A stretch of 45,873 bases of DNA from Bacteroidaceae bacterium (GTDB lineage: Bacteria; Bacteroidota; Bacteroidia; Bacteroidales; Bacteroidaceae): the NCBI GenBank assembly GCA_017546505.1, contig JAFYWV010000084.1, forward strand, positions 1-45,873. The letters run 5' to 3'. This document shows positions 16,976 to 23,567 of the stretch, piece by piece (position 1 is the stretch's first letter; every line of letters begins with the position of its first letter). A program made the translations under genes and the position numbers. The notes under the pieces are model-generated. The model was not told the origin of the DNA. It worked only from the letters and a program-made list of their open reading frames with translations, and did not search any database.

Positions 16976-17686
16976 TCACTTTTTAATTTTCCGATCCTTC
17001 TTAGCCATATCCAAGATGGCCTGAAAGTGGGTCTTTTTCTTGTACTTCTGTCCGTTCTTTTCGCAGTCACGAACAACGCCGACATAGTAATTAAATTCGT
17101 CCAAAGACAGCTCGTCCAAAAGGTAATCCCTCTCGGCATCACTCAACATAACGACACCGCCGCCAAGTTCACCGTACATCAACTCCCGCTGAATACGCTC
17201 TTTTTCCTCGCGCGCTATAGAACGATTGAATGAATGAAATTCTGTATCTTCTTCTCCTTCTTCTTCTATATCGTTACAATGCGTTACATCGGCGTTACTT
17301 TTGTTAGCTCTGCATCTTGCAACCCTTTCACGCGTTTGCTTGCGAATTTTTTCAAGGCCTTCTACATTTTGATATGTCTCCCAATTGATAACCTGAATAA
17401 ATCCGGCGTCGTCTTTGATAATCATATCGAGATCCTGAAATACCTTGATAGCCGTATCCACTACGGCCCGGGGCTTTCTCAGCTCGTCAGAGAGAGAAAC
17501 AGAATCAAAAGGCATTTGTGGAGTGATGTAAACCGCGCCATCGTCGTTTATTTCTCCTGCAAGGCAGAGAAGCTTTAGCCAAATAACAATGATCGTGTCG
17601 CCGTTCTTCATTCGCTCTATCGCGCTGATCTTTCGGCTTGTGCGAAATGTTTTCAGGTATAGTTTTATCCACTCGGCTTCAGCCAT
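16976..17686 (-). CDS. Replisome organiser (phage_rep_org_N / DnaD-like)
   Basis: A 236-residue protein. Residues 1-120 match the phage replisome-organiser N-terminal domain (AEWIKLYLKTFRTSRKISAI, then GDTIIVIWLKLLCLAGEIND and GAVYITPQMPFDSVSLSDEL), a winged helix. The linker has a poly-acidic EEEGEEDTE segment. The C-terminal part (YYVGVVRDCEKNGQKYKKKT, FQAILDMAKKDRK) is DnaD-like. It binds the origin and recruits host helicase (family knowledge). No phage helicase, primase or polymerase gene was found, so replication should rely on host machinery. ATG 17686 has GAGG eight bases upstream. Confidence 0.85.
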   Translation of the reverse strand: MAEAEWIKLYLKTFRTSRKISAIERMKNGDTIIVIWLKLLCLAGEINDDGAVYITPQMPFDSVSLSDELRKPRAVVDTAIKVFQDLDMIIKDDAGFIQVINWETYQNVEGLEKIRKQTRERVARCRANKSNADVTHCNDIEEEGEEDTEFHSFNRSIAREEKERIQRELMYGELGGGVVMLSDAERDYLLDELSLDEFNYYVGVVRDCEKNGQKYKKKTHFQAILDMAKKDRKIKK

Positions 17687-17696
17687 ATATTCCACC

Positions 17697-18398
17697 TCAC
17701 TTTCCGCAGGCCTTTATCTTAATACCTCTCGGCACCTTTCGTGCCACCTTTGCTATAAATTCAGCCTCGCGGCTCGTTGCGTCTGATAGGTGCAATAGGT
17801 GTATCTCTCTGCACTCGGAGAGATCAAGGGTAGAGAGGTAGTCGCATAAGGTATCAATTTCCATATGCGCATTGGTAATACGGTGTCGCACCTTTTCGGG
17901 GAGCTTCTCACAGCGTTCAAGCACCGTCTTGTCATAGTTCGCTTCAATAGCGAGAATGTTAAGCCCCGGAAACTTATACCGCAGGTTTACCGTGTCAGTC
18001 GCAAAGGCGAGCACGTCACCGTCCACGCGGCTCTTGATAAGAAATCCGAGCGGTTCTGCTGCGTCGTGAAAGGTGGTGAAGGGAACAATGTCAAAACTGC
18101 CGATGTTGAATTGCTCCATATGCTCTATCAACTTTGCTAAATCTGCATATCCCAACGCCTCTGACGTGCCGGGGCTCATATAAACATCCATACCGCGTCG
18201 AAGAAGATCATCAACGCTCTTGGCGTGGTCCTTGTGCTCGTGACTTACAAGACAAGCCTTAAACTCGGATAGGGAAAAGCCCGCGAGCTTCTGTAATTGT
18301 TTGTACGGTACCCCGCACTCAAGGAGAATGCGGGTATCGCGATCACTCACAACATAGGCGTTGCCGTGGGAGGAAGATGCTAAGGATTCAAACTTCAT
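17697..18398 (-). CDS. Metallo-beta-lactamase-fold hydrolase (WalJ/YycJ-like)
   Basis: A 233-residue protein starting MKFESLASSSHGNAYVVSDR. The SSSHGN motif and VSHEHKDHAKSV (HxHxDH) are typical of the WalJ/YycJ branch of metallo-beta-lactamase-fold proteins. Later metal ligands are suggested by FATDT and by HLSD near the C-terminus. WalJ proteins are 5'-exonucleases (family knowledge), so a role in DNA processing or recombination is likely, next to the SbcC-like ATPase. ATG 18398 has GGAGG ten bases upstream and overlaps the preceding stop (ATATGA). Confidence 0.85.
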   Translation of the reverse strand: MKFESLASSSHGNAYVVSDRDTRILLECGVPYKQLQKLAGFSLSEFKACLVSHEHKDHAKSVDDLLRRGMDVYMSPGTSEALGYADLAKLIEHMEQFNIGSFDIVPFTTFHDAAEPLGFLIKSRVDGDVLAFATDTVNLRYKFPGLNILAIEANYDKTVLERCEKLPEKVRHRITNAHMEIDTLCDYLSTLDLSECREIHLLHLSDATSREAEFIAKVARKVPRGIKIKACGK

Positions 18399-18985
18399 AT
18401 AGGACACACCTCCCCGGTGTCCGTGTTTACCGCGATGGTGGTCTCGGGTGCGTGATATTTCTGATACTGCGTAGATTTCTTGATCTGTTCCTGAGTCCAA
18501 GCAGGCAGTTTTTCAAAAACGGCATCGTTCCAATCGTCCATATCCCAAGTGAACATTTCTGTTTTTGATACAGGGGCAGGGAAGCCCTTCGGAATCGGCA
18601 TTACGCTATCTACGTTGGCATATTCGCCGGTATCATTCAGTACCACATTCAGCTGACAAGCCTTTCCGAGCTGATCAAACAAATCAAGCTCCATAAAATC
18701 CTCGTCGGAATAGTTCTTGCTGTTCCAACCACCGAGGAATGTCCTCAGCTTACTGTTTTTCTTTGTTGCAACAGAGAACTCTTTGCTTAATTGTCGTTCT
18801 TCCATTTTGCCTTCGATCTCGATTGTCTCGCTCGGCAAAGCCCAAATGAACTTGACCTTGTTGGAATAACTTTTGTACATTTCCGAATACTGCTCACCAA
18901 GATCAACCACGCCAATACAAACTGCCATATAAACGCCCGGCTCTACCGGCGGCACCTTCGGTTTTGCTCTATCTTTAATCTTCAT
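18395..18985 (-). CDS. Putative ssDNA-binding/recombination accessory protein
   Basis: A 196-residue protein starting MKIKDRAKPKVPPVEPGVYM. Its central beta-rich region (KVKFIWALPSETIEIEGKME; LSKEFSVATKKNSKLRTFLG; LFDQLGKACQLNVVLND) is of a type widely found in Bacillota phages beside recombination ATPases, and is often considered single-strand DNA-binding-like. This is memory of context rather than a proven function. The start at 18985 overlaps the end of the ATPase gene by 11 bases; AAGGAG lies about 13 bases upstream, rather far, so coupling is likely. No enzymatic motif is visible. Confidence 0.65.
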   Translation of the reverse strand: MKIKDRAKPKVPPVEPGVYMAVCIGVVDLGEQYSEMYKSYSNKVKFIWALPSETIEIEGKMEERQLSKEFSVATKKNSKLRTFLGGWNSKNYSDEDFMELDLFDQLGKACQLNVVLNDTGEYANVDSVMPIPKGFPAPVSKTEMFTWDMDDWNDAVFEKLPAWTQEQIKKSTQYQKYHAPETTIAVNTDTGEVCPI

Positions 18986-20912
18986 AACGTACTTTCAACT
19001 CCTTATCGTTTTCTGATACTACAAGTCGAATGATCTGACCTTCCGACTGTTCAAGCTTGGTAACGCTCTCTGCGTTGTCTACGAATAACGGCACCGTAAC
19101 ACCGTATGCTTTGGAAAGAGTATTGATAATATCAACGCCTACGTTGATCTTTGCGCCGTTGTTGATATTGATGTAAGGTACGCCCTCATAAACGACGTCG
19201 CAACGGTCCTCAATACCGCCGTTTGCCTGCTCGCGGAACAGACGGAAACGTGCAATGCGGAACAGACTGTTGATGCTGTTCTCTACAAACTGCGTCTTAT
19301 AGCGCGTGTATTCTTCAATCAGGAACAGGATACGCTCGATAGCGTCAAGGCAGGCGGCGGCGTTTTTGGCGTCCTCTTGCAGTTCCTCAACACGCTTGCG
19401 AGAATATTCAAGCAAAGACTCCTTGCTGAGGATGGCGTTCTGATATTGGATCTCCAATACGATTGCGGCTCTCTCCTTCTGCAAACCTTCCTTAATATCA
19501 AATACAGATTGTGAAAGGTCGTGAAGCTCTCCGTTCAGGACGTCGATTTCATCGTCGATAAGCGCTTTTCTTTGGGCGTAGTCTGCAAGGTCGTGTATTT
19601 CAACCTTTTCGCTCTCCGCTTTCATAATATCGCTCTCAATATATGCGATAGTATCGTCCAAGGCTTCGAGCTCTTTCTTTGTCGCCTCAATACGCGTCTC
19701 GGTCACAGCCTTGTTATTTTTGTACTCATTGGCTTGCGCTTCGATATATGTGAGCTTGTCCCTCTTTGCCGATTCAAAGGCTTCCTGCGCCTTCTTCTGC
19801 TGTTCTGCGGGGAGTGGTTGGCCGCAGGTAGGACATTCCTTGTCGGTGAACGTCTCGCGGCTCAAAGCAATCCACGCGTTTCTCGAATCTACAATGCCTT
19901 GCTCATATCTGTTAAGCAAATCCATATCGTTCTTGAGTCCCGATTTTTTTCTTGCAAGAGTACCGTTTGCAGTGATAAGATCGGATTTCAATTTAACGAT
20001 GCTGACGGTACTTGTTTTTTGACTTGCCCGGTGTGCTTCGTTTTCGGCTTCAAGTTGCGAAAGCTTCAATCTTGCCTCGCGGATCTCGATCTTCTTCGTC
20101 TCAATGGCGTTGTTGTTCTCAATGGAAACGATCTGCGCGTCAATACGCTCCTTTTCAGCCTGAAGCTCCGAAAGCTTGTTTCTTGCAGAGGGAAAATCAA
20201 GTGCCTCAACGTCCTCAATGGTCTTTTGACATTCGCTGATACGCGCGGGGATCTCGGTTTTTGCACCAACGAATCCGCGCTTCTCGGCGGCAAGCTTCTT
20301 TTTATAGTCGTCAATAGAAAGCTTACCCATACTCTCGAGCAGGGGAATGAATCGCTCGTCGGTTGCCATAATCTGCGCGTCGTCCATAACGCCCGCCACA
20401 CGGAACAATACCCCGCGACGTTCCTGCCAAGAGATACCGTCGGCAAAGTGTGATACACTCGTGAGCAGTCTGAACGTGTCCTCGTCAATGAGCGCGTCAA
20501 TCTTTTCGGAGAAAACGAACTTCTTGCAAGGTACGCCGTCTATGTAATACTCGCTCGTGTTGCCGTCGTATGTGGGCTCTGTGCTTCCGCGCTTTGTGCT
20601 CCATACCTCTTTTTGAGTGCGGCGCAGGGTGATTTCCTCACCGTCCACAAGCAATACAGCCTCAACCGCAGTCTCAGCCAAATGGTCCCGAACATCGCCA
20701 AACTCATTGAGCGGCTTAATTTCGATATTCTTCTCGCCGTTGCCTTTGCTATCCTTACCGAAAAGCAACCACGTCAAAGCGTCATAAATACTTGTCTTGC
20801 CGGTTGCGTTGTCGCCGTAAATGGAAGCGCTACTGCCTCCAAAATCGAGCACAAGGCTCTTGTGGCACTTGAAATTCTCAAGAGCGAGCTTCTTAATGCG
20901 AATATGTTTCAT
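18975..20912 (-). CDS. SbcC/Rad50-like SMC-type ATPase
   Basis: A 645-residue protein. Walker A (YGDNATGKTS) lies at residues 32-41 after an LENFKCHKSLVLDF start typical of SMC-like ATPases. Long coiled coils flank a zinc-hook CPTCGQPLP near residue 358. A Walker B-like LFVDNAESV lies near 608. It is shorter than bacterial SbcC, as is usual for phage recombination ATPases. No separate SbcD nuclease is present; the WalJ-like hydrolase two genes away may be the partner nuclease (inference). ATG 20912 has GGAGG ten bases upstream and overlaps the stop of a 44-codon gene. Confidence 0.88.
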   Translation of the reverse strand: MKHIRIKKLALENFKCHKSLVLDFGGSSASIYGDNATGKTSIYDALTWLLFGKDSKGNGEKNIEIKPLNEFGDVRDHLAETAVEAVLLVDGEEITLRRTQKEVWSTKRGSTEPTYDGNTSEYYIDGVPCKKFVFSEKIDALIDEDTFRLLTSVSHFADGISWQERRGVLFRVAGVMDDAQIMATDERFIPLLESMGKLSIDDYKKKLAAEKRGFVGAKTEIPARISECQKTIEDVEALDFPSARNKLSELQAEKERIDAQIVSIENNNAIETKKIEIREARLKLSQLEAENEAHRASQKTSTVSIVKLKSDLITANGTLARKKSGLKNDMDLLNRYEQGIVDSRNAWIALSRETFTDKECPTCGQPLPAEQQKKAQEAFESAKRDKLTYIEAQANEYKNNKAVTETRIEATKKELEALDDTIAYIESDIMKAESEKVEIHDLADYAQRKALIDDEIDVLNGELHDLSQSVFDIKEGLQKERAAIVLEIQYQNAILSKESLLEYSRKRVEELQEDAKNAAACLDAIERILFLIEEYTRYKTQFVENSINSLFRIARFRLFREQANGGIEDRCDVVYEGVPYININNGAKINVGVDIINTLSKAYGVTVPLFVDNAESVTKLEQSEGQIIRLVVSENDKELKVRYED

Positions 20913-21043
20913 AATTTTGCTACCTCCGCTTGTACGATCTGTTCCACTTCTTCATAGGTGGCACCGCTGTTGATTGCCTTATCTACACTGCGGCAGAAGA
21001 ACCACACAAACCATTCCTTCAGTTTTTTAATCAGATATTTCAT
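20909..21043 (-). CDS. Small early protein, 44 aa
   Basis: A 44-codon gene starting MKYLIKKLKEWFVWFFCRSV at ATG 21043, with AAGGAG eight bases upstream, and ending in TGA that overlaps the ATG of the ATPase gene (ATGA). The N-terminal half is aromatic and basic, perhaps membrane-associated or amphipathic; the rest is acidic and helical (TYEEVEQIVQAEVAKL). No family recognised. Position and ribosome site support a real, translationally coupled gene. Confidence 0.72.
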   Translation of the reverse strand: MKYLIKKLKEWFVWFFCRSVDKAINSGATYEEVEQIVQAEVAKL

Positions 21044-21055
21044 CTTATGTACTCC

Positions 21056-21238
21056 TTATTTTTTATTGAGTTTTTTGGACGCGATCTTCTGATATTCGTC
21101 CGGGTGCGCGGTGTAATAGATTGACATAGCCTCACCTATCCGTCGCGCCATTTTTTCGCGCTGTTCAGGAGTGATTTTATCAACAGGCTTTCCACCAACA
21201 AAAAAACTATATGTAAGTTTCTGTTTTCCGATTGCCAT
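21056..21238 (-). CDS. Small early protein, 60 aa
   Basis: A 60-residue protein starting MAIGKQKLTYSFFVGGKPVD, with PEQREKMARRIGEAMSIYYT and ending in KKLNKK. ATG 21238 has GGAGG five bases upstream; a longer upstream frame lacks a ribosome site. Similar short basic proteins are common in Bacillota mobile elements; function unknown. It lies in the early operon ahead of the 44-aa gene and the ATPase. Confidence 0.75.
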   Translation of the reverse strand: MAIGKQKLTYSFFVGGKPVDKITPEQREKMARRIGEAMSIYYTAHPDEYQKIASKKLNKK

Positions 21239-21298
21239 ATTTCCCTCCGATAAATCATTATGCTTTATATTATGCCGGTTCACTTGACCTTGTGAATG

Positions 21299-21706
21299 TT
21301 AGCTCAGATCAATCAGCTCGCGCATAATAACTTCGATGTAGCGCTTGATGGATAGAGGATCTTCCAAATCATCCTGCTTAAGCGAACCAAGGAACTCTCC
21401 AACCTTTTCGCGGAAAGTGCGTAAATACAGAATGTCGATATCTTTCGATAGCTTCTTCATCTTGTTGAATACTGCTTCGTTGGTTTTGAAGTTATCAGAC
21501 GTGACGATGCTCATTTCATCATTTAATACAAAACAAATCGTCGGTGCGGCATCGGTAACATCTTCGGAGAACAAGTCGACTTGTTTCTCATAGAATTTCA
21601 CGGAAATGGGGTATTGGGTCGAGCTGATTTTTACTTCAAAGTTTGCACTTGCCGCAAAGCTTTGCAGCTCATTGATCTTGTAATTGAGTTTATTGATAGT
21701 ACTCAT
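21299..21706 (-). CDS. Hypothetical early protein, 135 aa
   Basis: A 135-residue protein starting MSTINKLNYKINELQSFAAS. Mixed alpha/beta, with a C-terminal helical half (SKDIDILYLRTFREKVGEFL). No family recognised and no motif seen. ATG 21706 has GGAGG six bases upstream. It is the second gene of the early operon, directly behind an operator copy at 21731-21746. It could be a recombination or regulatory protein; the sequence does not decide. Confidence 0.72.
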   Translation of the reverse strand: MSTINKLNYKINELQSFAASANFEVKISSTQYPISVKFYEKQVDLFSEDVTDAAPTICFVLNDEMSIVTSDNFKTNEAVFNKMKKLSKDIDILYLRTFREKVGEFLGSLKQDDLEDPLSIKRYIEVIMRELIDLS

Positions 21707-21730
21707 TTTGTTCCTCCTGATAATTTATTT

Positions 21731-21746
21731 GTGTCGTACAGGACAC
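21731..21746. promoter_or_regulatory. Operator copy 3 (GTGTC-N6-GACAC)
   Basis: GTGTCGTACAGGACAC, a palindrome of 5-base arms around 6 bases, differs at one position from the copy at 21977-21992 and is also followed by TTTT. It lies just after the stop of the Cro-like gene and before the 135-aa gene, so a bound regulator could act as a roadblock or loop partner for the main operators. Confidence 0.7.
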
Positions 21747-21749
21747 TTT

Positions 21750-21944
21750 TTAGGCAAAAAAAATACCCATAGGAGATTCGAGTTTTAAGTAGTCTACGAT
21801 GGTTTGAATCTCGCTCTGAGTAAATTCGGATGTTCCATTACACTTTCTATAAAATGCAGAGCGGGAAATTCCAATAATTTTACACATTTCTTCAATGGTA
21901 ACACCCTTTTTCTTCATTTCGTATTCGAGTAATGCTTTGTCCAT
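21750..21944 (-). CDS. Cro-like XRE DNA-binding protein
   Basis: A 64-residue helix-turn-helix protein starting MDKALLEYEMKKKGVTIEEM; the HTH is CKIIGISRSAFYRKCNGTSE. Size and fold are those of Cro-type regulators. It is the first gene of the leftward early operon and divergent from the repressor gene at 22128. ATG 21944 has GGAGG seven bases upstream. It likely binds the same operators (21977-21992, 22078-22096) to promote the lytic state. The operator at 21731-21746 directly follows its stop. Confidence 0.82.
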   Translation of the reverse strand: MDKALLEYEMKKKGVTIEEMCKIIGISRSAFYRKCNGTSEFTQSEIQTIVDYLKLESPMGIFFA

Positions 21945-21976
21945 ATGCTATCCTCCTTCTTTCTGTAATTCGTTTT

Positions 21977-21992
21977 GTGTCGTAAAGGACAC
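21977..21992. promoter_or_regulatory. Operator copy 2 at the early promoter start site
   Basis: GTGTCGTAAAGGACAC palindrome with 5-base arms. It lies just downstream of the -10 box of the leftward early promoter (21997-22002), over the expected start site, so a bound repressor would block transcription of the Cro-like gene and the early operon. It shares the 9-mer GACACTTTT with the other two copies. Confidence 0.75.
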
Positions 21993-21996
21993 TTTT

Positions 21997-22025
21997 ATGA
22001 TAACACATCAAAATCCATTTGTCAA
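21997..22025 (-). promoter_or_regulatory. Leftward early (lytic) promoter
   Basis: On the minus strand a perfect TTGACA (22020-22025), 17 bases, then TATCAT (21997-22002). It drives the Cro-like gene 53 bases downstream and the early operon. The operator at 21977-21992 covers the start site. This is the key lytic switch promoter. Confidence 0.85.
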
Positions 22026-22074
22026 TAGTTTTTTTGTCTTTTTGGAAACTTTTTTTGAATTTTTGCTAAAAAGG

Positions 22075-22103
22075 TTGCACAAAAGACACTTTTGTGTTAT
22101 AAT
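22075..22103 (+). promoter_or_regulatory. Rightward repressor promoter with embedded operator 1
   Basis: TTGCAC (22075-22080), 17 bases, then TATAAT (22098-22103). The whole spacer is filled by the perfect palindrome CACAAAAG-ACA-CTTTTGTG (22078-22096), so a bound regulator would compete directly with RNA polymerase. It reads into the repressor gene at 22128 (AGGAGG ribosome site). It allows autoregulation by the repressor or shut-off by the Cro-like protein. Confidence 0.85.
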
Positions 22104-22127
22104 GTAGACGAATAGGAGGTGAAATAT

Positions 22128-22487
22128 ATGGCAAGTGGAGATATGGCGAGAAGAATTAAAGCGTTGAGACAGGCTAAAGGTCTGACATTAGAGCAGGTAG
22201 CTACCGTTGTTGGTGTTGGAAAAAGCACGGTTCGCAAATGGGAAACAGGTATGATCGCCAATATGAAAAGAGATAAAATAGCACTCCTCGCGAAAGCGTT
22301 GGATACAACACCCGCGTATCTTATGGGATGGAAAGATGATTCACAAGAACAACAGTCCCCCGGGGAGCCAAAACTAACCGAGGGAGAAATAGTATTACTT
22401 GATTTGTTCAGACAGATTCCTGAAGAACAGCAGCAGGTGTTTCTTGAGATGGGGCGTGTGTACGCAAATAGTCTAAAAAAAGACTAA
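22128..22487 (+). CDS. Repressor, XRE family (CI-like)
   Basis: A 119-residue protein starting MASGDMARRIKALRQAKGLT at ATG 22128 (AGGAGG eight bases upstream; a GTG three codons earlier overlaps that site). The HTH is LTLEQVATVVGVGKSTVRKW. After the DNA-binding domain comes LLAKALDTTPAYLMGWKDDS, a usual XRE extension, then a short helical tail. There is no LexA-type peptidase domain, so it cannot self-cleave; induction must work another way. Divergent from the Cro-like gene, with operators in both promoters. Its last 80 bases overlap an antisense small gene under a LexA box. Confidence 0.83.
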   Translation: MASGDMARRIKALRQAKGLTLEQVATVVGVGKSTVRKWETGMIANMKRDKIALLAKALDTTPAYLMGWKDDSQEQQSPGEPKLTEGEIVLLDLFRQIPEEQQQVFLEMGRVYANSLKKD

Positions 22488-22563
22488 GCATATAGTTAGC
22501 AACTTTTTCGGGATCGTTACTATTGTGAATTATCTCGATCAATTCTTTTTCATTTTGTGTCAT
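22408..22563 (-). CDS. SOS-controlled small protein, 51 aa, antisense to repressor 3' end
   Basis: A 51-codon gene starting MTQNEKELIEIIHNSNDPEK at ATG 22563, with AAGGGG nine bases upstream, ending at TGA 22408. It runs against the 3' end of the repressor gene (80-base overlap). The protein is helical and acidic (VANYMLSLFLDYLR), followed by a Gln/Pro/Glu tail. Short proteins of this shape are common beside repressors in Bacillota prophages, though I know of no proven function. A promoter with a LexA box lies just upstream, so it should be expressed on DNA damage. I infer an antirepressor or induction factor. Confidence 0.65.
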   Translation of the reverse strand: MTQNEKELIEIIHNSNDPEKVANYMLSLFLDYLRTHAPSQETPAAVLQESV

Positions 22564-22596
22564 ACCTTAAAACCCCTTTCTCCTATGTACAAATAA

Positions 22597-22644
22597 GAAC
22601 GTATGTTCTGATTTTATTATAAAACACGCCAAATAAACCGTCAA
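22597..22644 (-). promoter_or_regulatory. LexA (SOS) box and promoter of the 51-aa gene
   Basis: On the minus strand TTGACG (22639-22644), 17 bases, TATAAT (22616-22621). Immediately downstream, over the expected start site, lies GAACATACGTTC (22597-22608; plus strand GAACGTATGTTC), an exact fit to the Bacillota LexA consensus GAAC-RNRY-GTTC. This predicts repression by host LexA and release upon SOS. The gene starts 34 bases further. Confidence 0.82.
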
Positions 22645-22722
22645 TACGAGAAAAACAAGAATTGCCGTATCATCGGTATATTGTCAAAATTATATATCGA
22701 TTGATACCCAAAATTCAATACT

Positions 22723-22797
22723 CAAATTTGCGGTTTCATTCGGCAAATTTACGGTTTAAATAGGCAAATTTGCGTAACCGATACGGAAATTCGCGTA
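22723..22797 (+). repeat. Iterated direct repeats (AAATTTGCG type) before the second HTH gene
   Basis: Three copies of CAAATTT[GA]CG (22723, 22744, 22764; the first two continue as GTTT) and a degenerate fourth, GAAATTCGCG (22786), are spaced 20-22 bases apart, two helical turns. They lie immediately upstream of the XRE/coiled-coil gene at 22818. They are likely binding sites for that protein or its rival; iterons of a replication origin are an alternative. No clear promoter boxes were found in this stretch. The remaining bases from 22645 to 22722 are AT-rich without other features. Confidence 0.6.
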
Positions 22798-22817
22798 TAG
22801 AAAGGATTTTTTACATT

Positions 22818-23204
22818 ATGTATCGTGATAGACTCGAAGAATTAAGAAAAGAAAAAAATATCACAACCAAAAAGTGGTCGGAAGAAAGTGGTGTTTCCAT
22901 TGATACAATCACTCGCATTCTTCATCCGGAAAATCCAGAAAAGGATTCCCCGCGAGTTAGCACATTAGAGGAATTGTGTAAAGTTCTCGGCGTTGAGCTT
23001 TGGGAAATATTTTACACCGGGGATAAAAGCTTTGTGTATTTACAAACGGCGCTCGCTTCCATCAAAGCCGAGCGTGATGCTCTTCTCATAGAGAATGGCG
23101 CTCTCAAAGACAAAGTGGACACTCTCAGAGATAAGGTTGACGATCTGAAGGACGAGATTATCTTCTTACATAACCACTACATCAAACAGAAGCAAAACGG
23201 GTGA
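22818..23204 (+). CDS. XRE DNA-binding protein with C-terminal coiled coil
   Basis: A 128-residue protein starting MYRDRLEELRKEKNITTKKW at ATG 22818; AAAGGA lies upstream at a rather long distance of about 13 bases. The HTH is TKKWSEESGVSIDTITRILH, then LEELCKVLGVELWEIF. The last 55 residues form a leucine-zipper-like coiled coil (LIENGALKDKVDTLRDKVDD). It probably binds as dimer or higher oligomer, consistent with the iterated repeats upstream. Second gene of the rightward lysogeny block; a second regulator or accessory repressor. Confidence 0.8.
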   Translation: MYRDRLEELRKEKNITTKKWSEESGVSIDTITRILHPENPEKDSPRVSTLEELCKVLGVELWEIFYTGDKSFVYLQTALASIKAERDALLIENGALKDKVDTLRDKVDDLKDEIIFLHNHYIKQKQNG

Positions 23205-23210
23205 TGCAGA

Positions 23211-23567
23211 ATGAAGAAACTATTTGAACGTCTAAAAGAACTTTACTATGGTATGTTGCCGTGGCTTTTATTGATTGGTGTGCCGATTATACTATGTATT
23301 TTGATCGGTATAGTATTCGCCGGGGAAGAAATCCTCCAAGCCCTGACGCAACTTGATAAAACTTATGGTTCTTGGCTTTGGGGCATAATATTGTACCTCT
23401 TCGGCGGCGTCGCACTATTTAACCTATTTATCGGCTTTATACTAACAATTGAAAAGATATCAAAAAAGTTAAGCGAAAAATGGATATATATATTCATCAT
23501 TGTAACAGCGTTTGGAATATTCGCATTGACTTTACTATGGAAAGGAGCACACAGTGGAATATCATAA
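23211..23567 (+). CDS. Membrane protein of the lysogeny module (3 TM)
   Basis: A 118-residue protein with three predicted membrane segments: about 17-38 (LPWLLLIGVPIILCILIGIV), 56-80 (LWGIILYLFGGVALFNLFIG) and 91-110 (WIYIFIIVTAFGIFALTLLW). It lies 6 bases after the XRE gene and overlaps the integrase start by 14 bases, so it belongs to the lysogenic block. No family recognised. Small membrane proteins in this place often act in superinfection exclusion; that is inference only. Confidence 0.72.
   Translation: MKKLFERLKELYYGMLPWLLLIGVPIILCILIGIVFAGEEILQALTQLDKTYGSWLWGIILYLFGGVALFNLFIGFILTIEKISKKLSEKWIYIFIIVTAFGIFALTLLWKGAHSGIS

Noticed and set aside
19521-20453. 310-codon plus-strand frame opposite the SbcC-like ATPase gene
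   Set aside because: Antisense shadow, Leu/Val/Cys/Phe-rich, no ribosome site, opposite a certain gene.
22645-22722. Inverted repeat GTATCA/TGATAC upstream of the iterated repeats
   Set aside because: Only partial symmetry over about 40 bases, and no promoter boxes with proper spacing; not called.
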